A stretch of 64,000 nucleotides of DNA from Pontibacter arcticus (lineage in GTDB: Bacteria > Bacteroidota > Bacteroidia > Cytophagales > Hymenobacteraceae): the NCBI RefSeq assembly GCF_003284895.1, contig NZ_QMDV01000003.1, forward strand, positions 2,501 to 66,500, in the 5' to 3' direction. Shown here in pieces: positions 60,117 through 64,000 of the stretch. Within the stretch, counting starts at the first letter, position 1; each line of letters opens with the position of its first letter. Below the pieces are notes generated by a model that saw only the letters and a list, made by a program, of their open reading frames with translations, had not been told where the DNA came from and searched no databases. The position numbers and the translations under genes were made by a program.

Positions 60117-60151
60117 AAACTAAACTTAACAATTAGTAAACTAAACTTAAC
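60117..60151 (+). promoter_or_regulatory. Two 14-bp direct repeats at 21-bp spacing (possible operator)
   Basis: AAACTAAACTTAAC occurs exactly at 60117-60130 and again at 60138-60151, a centre-to-centre distance of 21 bases (two DNA turns), about 105 bases ahead of the first amidohydrolase. Direct repeats in helical phase are the usual form of response-regulator sites. No cognate regulator is visible nearby. Confidence 0.5.
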
Positions 60152-60254
60152 TACAAAGAGACAGTAGCAGCCGGAAAGCTTTTTAAATACAGGTTAAAAT
60201 GTTTAAGTTAAGGGTGATAAAACTAATGTGATCCATACTTTACACGAACATCTA

Positions 60255-61556
60255 ATGAAAAATAATAAACGATTGCTTGCAACGCTGGGCCTGGCTGGCT
60301 TTCTGGTTGCAGGCAATGCCTTTGCGCAGGAGCAGCCGCATGTGTTTAAAGGGGCCCGCATTATTCCGATCGCAGGCAAGCCCATAGAAAATGGGGTGCT
60401 GGTGGTGCAGCATGGTAAAATAACAGCCATCGGAACTGCAGGGCAGGTAAAAGTGCCGAAAGGGGCTACTGAATTTGACCTGACTGGTAAAGTGTTGCTG
60501 CCTGGTCTGGTAGATACGCACTCTCATTTGGGCGAAGGGGCCGGTGCCGATGCATCTGCACCGCTACAACCTGATGTACGCATTATTGATGGCATAAATC
60601 CGATAAGTGATTCTTTTAAACGGGCACTTGCCGGAGGCATCACCACCGTGAACGTAATGCCTGGGTCTGGGCACCTGATGAGCGGGCAAACAGTATACCT
60701 GAAAATGCGCGAAGGCAATACAATTGGCGAGCTTACTTTCTGCGAAGACCCTACAAGCGGCATTTGTGGCGGTATGAAAATGGCCAACGGAACCAACCCC
60801 ATGAGACCTGCTCCATTCCCGGGAACCCGGGCAAAGTCGGCTGCTATGGCGCGGCAGTTATTTCTGGATGCACAACAGTACCAGGGGAAAATAAAAGCAG
60901 CGAAAGGCAAAGCAGATAAAATGCCGGAATACAAAGCTAACCTGGCTCCGATGGTAGAAATACTGGAAGGCAAACGAATTGTACATTTCCATACACATCG
61001 TTACGATGATGTCCTGACAGCGCTGCGCCTGCAAAAAGAGTTCGGTTTTAAAATGGTGCTCCACCACGTGAGCGAAGCCTGGAAAGCGGCTGATGAAATT
61101 GCAAAAGCAGGTATTCCGGCCTCAATTATCACACTTGATTCACCGGGTGGTAAAACAGAAGCTGTAGAAATCCGCAATGCTAATGGCGCTGTGCTGGAGA
61201 AAGCCGGCGTGCTGACAGCGTTCCATACGGATGACGGTATAACTGATTCGCGTTTGTTTATACGTAGTGCCGCTTTGGGTGTACGTGCCGGCATGAGCCG
61301 CGATAAAGCATTGGAAGCGTTAACGATAGCCGGTGCAAAAATGCTGGAGTTAGATAAACGCGTGGGTTCGCTGGAAAAAGGAAAAGATGCCGACTTTATA
61401 GTGCTGAATGGTGAGCCATTCAGTGTGTACACCAAAGTAGAACAAACCTGGGTAGAAGGCAAAAAACGCTTTGATATCAGCAACCCCGAAGATAAGAAGT
61501 TTGCTACCGGCGGGTATAACACCTACCAGACGGATGTACATTATCACACCCACTAA
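60255..61556 (+). CDS. Secreted amidohydrolase (imidazolonepropionase-like), metal site intact
   Basis: A 433-residue exported enzyme. Start at the ATG at 60255, which begins the signal peptide MKNNKRLLATLGLAGFLVAG (ending AFAQ). The amidohydrolase-superfamily metal residues are present: H89-S-H91 in VDTHSHLGEG, HFHTHRYDD, LHHVSEAW and FHTDDG. The superfamily hydrolyses amide, cyclic amide or dipeptide bonds; the imidazolonepropionase-like subgroup in this phylum includes periplasmic enzymes of unknown substrate. It is followed 108 bases later by a paralogue with the same C-terminal pattern (DKRVGSLEKGKDAD). Confidence 0.88.
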   Translation: MKNNKRLLATLGLAGFLVAGNAFAQEQPHVFKGARIIPIAGKPIENGVLVVQHGKITAIGTAGQVKVPKGATEFDLTGKVLLPGLVDTHSHLGEGAGADASAPLQPDVRIIDGINPISDSFKRALAGGITTVNVMPGSGHLMSGQTVYLKMREGNTIGELTFCEDPTSGICGGMKMANGTNPMRPAPFPGTRAKSAAMARQLFLDAQQYQGKIKAAKGKADKMPEYKANLAPMVEILEGKRIVHFHTHRYDDVLTALRLQKEFGFKMVLHHVSEAWKAADEIAKAGIPASIITLDSPGGKTEAVEIRNANGAVLEKAGVLTAFHTDDGITDSRLFIRSAALGVRAGMSRDKALEALTIAGAKMLELDKRVGSLEKGKDADFIVLNGEPFSVYTKVEQTWVEGKKRFDISNPEDKKFATGGYNTYQTDVHYHTH

Positions 61557-61630
61557 ATTTAGACAAAGGAATTTTTGACAAAAGACATAAGGCAATTTAA
61601 GAACTATACTTTCTCTCCTTTGTCAAACAA
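61557..61630. repeat. Second member of the GACAAAGGA/GACAAAAG word repeat
   Basis: Between the two amidohydrolases, GACAAAGGA (61562-61570) and TCCTTTGTC (61616-61624) are inverted, with GACAAAAGAC (61577-61586) between them, the same words as in the long repeat at 9796-9946. A TATACTT word lies inside. Confidence 0.6.
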
Positions 61631-61664
61631 TCTTTCGTCGAGTGATCAATCAAGGAAACTCAAC

Positions 61665-62879
61665 ATGAAAAAATACATACAACTAAGTGCTGCCATACTT
61701 GCCGGCGTTGGGATACTTTGCGCGCAGCAGGCAGAGGCACAGGTAGCCGTAAAAGGCGAAACGGTCTATACCATGGCCGGAACTCCGATCAAAAATGGCG
61801 TAGTGCTTATAAAGGATGGCAAAATTGAAGCGGTAGGAGCCAACCTGCAGGTGCCGCAAAACTATAAACTATACACTGCTAAAGTAGTAACGCCCGGTTT
61901 TGTAGATGCCCATACTTCTGTTGGCCTGGCTGGCATTTATAACGTGCCTGCCGATCAGCAGCAATTAGAGAAAACAACTCCCATACAACCTGAGCTGCGG
62001 GCCATTGATGCCTATAACCCAAACGAAGAACTAATTGGCTGGGTACGTAAACATGGCATTACAACTATAAATACAGGGCATGCGCCCGGAGCAATTGCAA
62101 GCGGACAGTTAATGGCTCTGAAAACATCTGCTGGCGGCTTTAGTACATTGCTCGATACGACAACGATGGTAGCGTTTACACTAGGCTCGTCGGTAGGAGA
62201 GAACTACAACTCACCAAAAACACCCGCCAAAGGTGTAGCCATGTTACGGGCAGAGTTACAGGCAGCACAGGTTTACGCCAAAAAAATGGGCAATGGCGAT
62301 GCAACCAAACGCCCGGACCGCAACCTGAAACTGGAAGCCCTAGCCGGAGTAGTAAGCGGAAAGTATAAAGCACTGATCACAGCCAATAAAGCACAGGATA
62401 TTATGGGTGCGCTGCGTTTAGCAAAAGAGTTTAACCTGAATATGGTGTTGGATGGTGCAGCTGAAGCTTATTTACTGGTAAATGAAATAAAAGCGGCCGG
62501 CATACCAGTTGTCGTTCACCCAACGATGTCGCGGGCATACGGCGAAACCAAAAATATCTCTTTCGAGACGGCAGCTACACTTTCTAAAGCAGGCATACCC
62601 GTGGCGATACAAAGCGGGTTTGAAGCTTATGTGCCGCGAGCGCGTGTTATACTGTTCGAAGCGGGCGTAGCTGTAGCAAATGGCATGCAGCCAGAGCAGG
62701 CGCTGGCTGCTATCACAACAACCCCGGCCAAAATAATAGGGCAGGATAAGCGCGTAGGGTCACTGGAAAAAGGCAAAGATGCCGATATCGTGCTATTTGA
62801 TGGAGATCCTTTTGAATATACCTCTCATGTATGCACTGTAATTGTGGATGGTAAAGTAGTGAGCGAAGAGTGTATGTAA
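61665..62879 (+). CDS. Secreted amidohydrolase homologue lacking the metal ligands (probable pseudoenzyme)
   Basis: A 404-residue exported paralogue of the preceding gene. Start at the ATG at 61665 (signal MKKYIQLSAAILAGVGILCA, ending AEAQ); the frame is open for 30 codons upstream but across the repeat. Where the first copy has HSH, this one has H83-T-S85; HFHTHR becomes LITANK; LHHVSEA becomes LDGAAEA; FHTDDG becomes IQSGFEA. The fold signature is kept (VVTPGFVDAH near the start, DKRVGSLEKGKDADIVLFDGDPF at the end). It may form a heteromer with the active copy or have acquired a binding role. Not a pseudogene: the frame is intact. Confidence 0.86.
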   Translation: MKKYIQLSAAILAGVGILCAQQAEAQVAVKGETVYTMAGTPIKNGVVLIKDGKIEAVGANLQVPQNYKLYTAKVVTPGFVDAHTSVGLAGIYNVPADQQQLEKTTPIQPELRAIDAYNPNEELIGWVRKHGITTINTGHAPGAIASGQLMALKTSAGGFSTLLDTTTMVAFTLGSSVGENYNSPKTPAKGVAMLRAELQAAQVYAKKMGNGDATKRPDRNLKLEALAGVVSGKYKALITANKAQDIMGALRLAKEFNLNMVLDGAAEAYLLVNEIKAAGIPVVVHPTMSRAYGETKNISFETAATLSKAGIPVAIQSGFEAYVPRARVILFEAGVAVANGMQPEQALAAITTTPAKIIGQDKRVGSLEKGKDADIVLFDGDPFEYTSHVCTVIVDGKVVSEECM

Positions 62880-62903
62880 CCCATTATAATAACTGATGCT
62901 GCT

Positions 62904-62945
62904 CATAAAAATGCCTGTTCGATTTTACGTGCAGGCATTTTTATG
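62904..62945 (+). terminator. Terminator after the amidohydrolase pair
   Basis: CATAAAAATGCCTG (62904-62917) pairs with CAGGCATTTTTATG (62932-62945) around a 14-base loop; moderate strength. Confidence 0.75.
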
Positions 62946-62973
62946 GGTGATTTCTTAAGCTGAACAGAAACAA

Positions 62974-63099
62974 CAAAGTATAGATTTATACTTTAAGTAG
63001 CAGTTATACTTTAGCTAAGTATAAACTCCCAGTAAGTATAGTTAGGCTACAAAGCATAGATCCAGCTGAGCAGATATTTTTAAAAAAATCAAGTATAAA
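62974..63099. repeat. Dense cluster of AAGTATA words with nested inverted pairs
   Basis: Six exact copies lie within about 120 bases (62976, 62987, 63006, 63017, 63033 and 63091). AAAGTATA-gatt-TATACTTT and TTATACTT-tagct-AAGTATAA are two inverted pairs side by side in opposite arrangement. The rest of the gap up to the aldolase gene holds no gene. Confidence 0.75.
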
Positions 63100-63226
63100 C
63101 GTAACATTTCCGGTGTGTATGAAGTATGCGGTTGCGATAGCAAACCCGATGAAGCTTTAATGCTGTTGCCGGAGCTACCGCTTTATTAAAGAATGGCGAA
63201 AGATTAGGGAGAATACATTTTCATTC

Positions 63227-63234
63227 TATCTTTG
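63227..63234 (+). promoter_or_regulatory. -7 element of the aldolase gene
   Basis: TATCTTTG is an exact TAnnTTTG match 42 bases before the ATG. The -33 region is weak (GATTAGG about 20 bases upstream). Confidence 0.5.
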
Positions 63235-63275
63235 CACCACTAAATCAAAAGTATACCTCACATATATCAAAACAA

Positions 63276-64000
63276 ATGACGTACGATAACATCGTTTCTT
63301 TACTTGGTTCTGAAGCGGACAGCCTGCTGCAGCATGAAAGCAAAACTATCGCAAAAGAACTGATCCACGCGCCAGGCCCGGATTTCGTAGACAGAATCTT
63401 TGCTCAGTCTAACAGAAGCCCACAGGTACTGCGCAGCTTGCAGCAACTTTTCAACACAGGTCGTTTAGGCAACACTGGTTTCCTTTCCATCCTGCCGGTT
63501 GATCAGGGCATTGAGCACACAGCGGGTGCGTCATTTGCGCCAAACCCTATTTATTTCGACCCAGAGAACATCATTAAACTGGCTATCGAAGGTGGTTGCA
63601 ACGCTGTTGCGACAACATTTGGTAACCTGGCGATGATGTCCAGAAAATACGCACACAAAATTCCGTTCATCGTTAAGATCAACCACAACGAGTTGATGAC
63701 ATACCCGAACAAGTTCGACCAGATCATGTTCGGTTCTGTAGACGAGGCCTGGAACTTAGGTGCAACTGCCGTTGGTGCCACTATTTATTTCGGTTCAGAA
63801 GAATCTTCCCGCCAGATTGTTGAGGTAGCAGAAGCATTCGAGAGAGCACACCAGTTAGGTATGGCTACCATCCTTTGGTGCTATGCGCGTAACAATGCCT
63901 TCAAAAAAGACGGTGTTGATTACCATGTGGCCGCCGACCTTACTGCACAGGCAAACCACCTGGGCGTAACAATTCAGGCAGACATCATCAAGCAGAAATT
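63276..64000 (+). CDS. fbaB: Class I fructose-bisphosphate aldolase, N-terminal part (runs off the window)
   Basis: An open frame from ATG at 63276 with no stop before the window edge, at least 241 residues. The translation begins [20 protein letters not shown] and contains [19 protein letters not shown], the DhnA/FbaB-type class I aldolase signature. [16 protein letters not shown] and [15 protein letters not shown] follow, and then [19 protein letters not shown]. It should cleave fructose-1,6-bisphosphate through a Schiff base in glycolysis/gluconeogenesis; the Schiff-base lysine may lie in the unsequenced part. Codon choice is clean and AAGTATA words are absent, as expected for a highly expressed gene. 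Confidence 0.93.
   Translation, partial: MTYDNIVSLLGSEADSLLQHESKTIAKELIHAPGPDFVDRIFAQSNRSPQVLRSLQQLFNTGRLGNTGFLSILPVDQGIEHTAGASFAPNPIYFDPENIIKLAIEGGCNAVATTFGNLAMMSRKYAHKIPFIVKINHNELMTYPNKFDQIMFGSVDEAWNLGATAVGATIYFGSEESSRQIVEVAEAFERAHQLGMATILWCYARNNAFKKDGVDYHVAADLTAQANHLGVTIQADIIKQK

Noticed and set aside
60083-60200. AT-rich stretch considered as a replication origin fragment
   Set aside because: No DnaA-box cluster (TTATNCACA type) and no origin-linked gene nearby.

Overview
The window looks like a chromosomal piece from a member of the Bacteroidota, most likely order Cytophagales and close to Pontibacter/Hymenobacteraceae. This rests on the 23S/5S sequence, a type IX secretion system (porU, porV, sprA), T9SS C-terminal sorting domains, TAnnTTTG-type promoters, little Shine-Dalgarno signal, and Bacteroidota-type families (DUF4292, DUF3078, M57 HEIGH proteases). 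It is core chromosome: I see no insertion sequence, phage, CRISPR array or tRNA.

Layout. 1-2.2 kb: 3' part of a 23S rRNA gene, a spacer, 5S rRNA and a terminator. 2.3-10.6 kb (minus strand): MBL hydrolase, pssA, purS, porU, porV and an M16-like protein that lacks its zinc ligands. 10.7-16.2 kb (plus): FAD oxidoreductase, a large beta-propeller/outer-membrane-barrel protein and a serine hydrolase. 16.8-19.4 kb (minus): SulP transporter and purQ. 19.5-22.7 kb (plus): yicC and a tandem pair of lipoprotein M57 proteases. 23.1-25.8 kb (minus): an S8 protease carrying a T9SS sorting domain, a probable client of the secretion system encoded nearby. 25.9-36.9 kb (minus): vanZ-like, gcvH, sprA, ruvA and the malic enzyme maeB. 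37.1-40.6 kb (minus): two tatA genes, gatA and a LysM lytic transglycosylase. 41.3-49.1 kb (minus): degenerate EnvC-like protein, DUF4292 lipoprotein, TPR protein, nucleotidyltransferase, dut, flippase and a crotonase. 49.3-50.7 kb (plus): DUF3078 protein and a small secreted protein. 50.8-55.9 kb (minus): rimP-nusA-infB. 56.2-62.9 kb (plus): EEP family protein, cysS, M28 lipoprotein and two secreted amidohydrolases, the second without its metal ligands. 63.3 kb to the end: start of a class I fructose-bisphosphate aldolase.

The most striking signal is not a gene. The heptamer AAGTATA (reverse TATACTT, often AAAGTATAA) is scattered through the window about 145 times by eye count, against roughly 10 expected from base composition. 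It lies on both strands in near-equal numbers, in genes and between them. It often forms inverted pairs, including inside terminator stems. It is absent from infB, the M57 pair and the sequenced part of the aldolase gene. This pattern resembles DNA uptake sequences or HIP1-type iterated words, and I know of no description of it in this group.

Other points of note are three protein families here with degenerate catalytic sites (M16, EnvC/M23, second amidohydrolase), long imperfect inverted repeats built from TAGAT/TAGAC/GACAAAGGA words, a 21-bp-phased direct repeat upstream of the amidohydrolases, and a possible processing switch at the 5' end of 5S rRNA. All coordinates and counts were read by hand.
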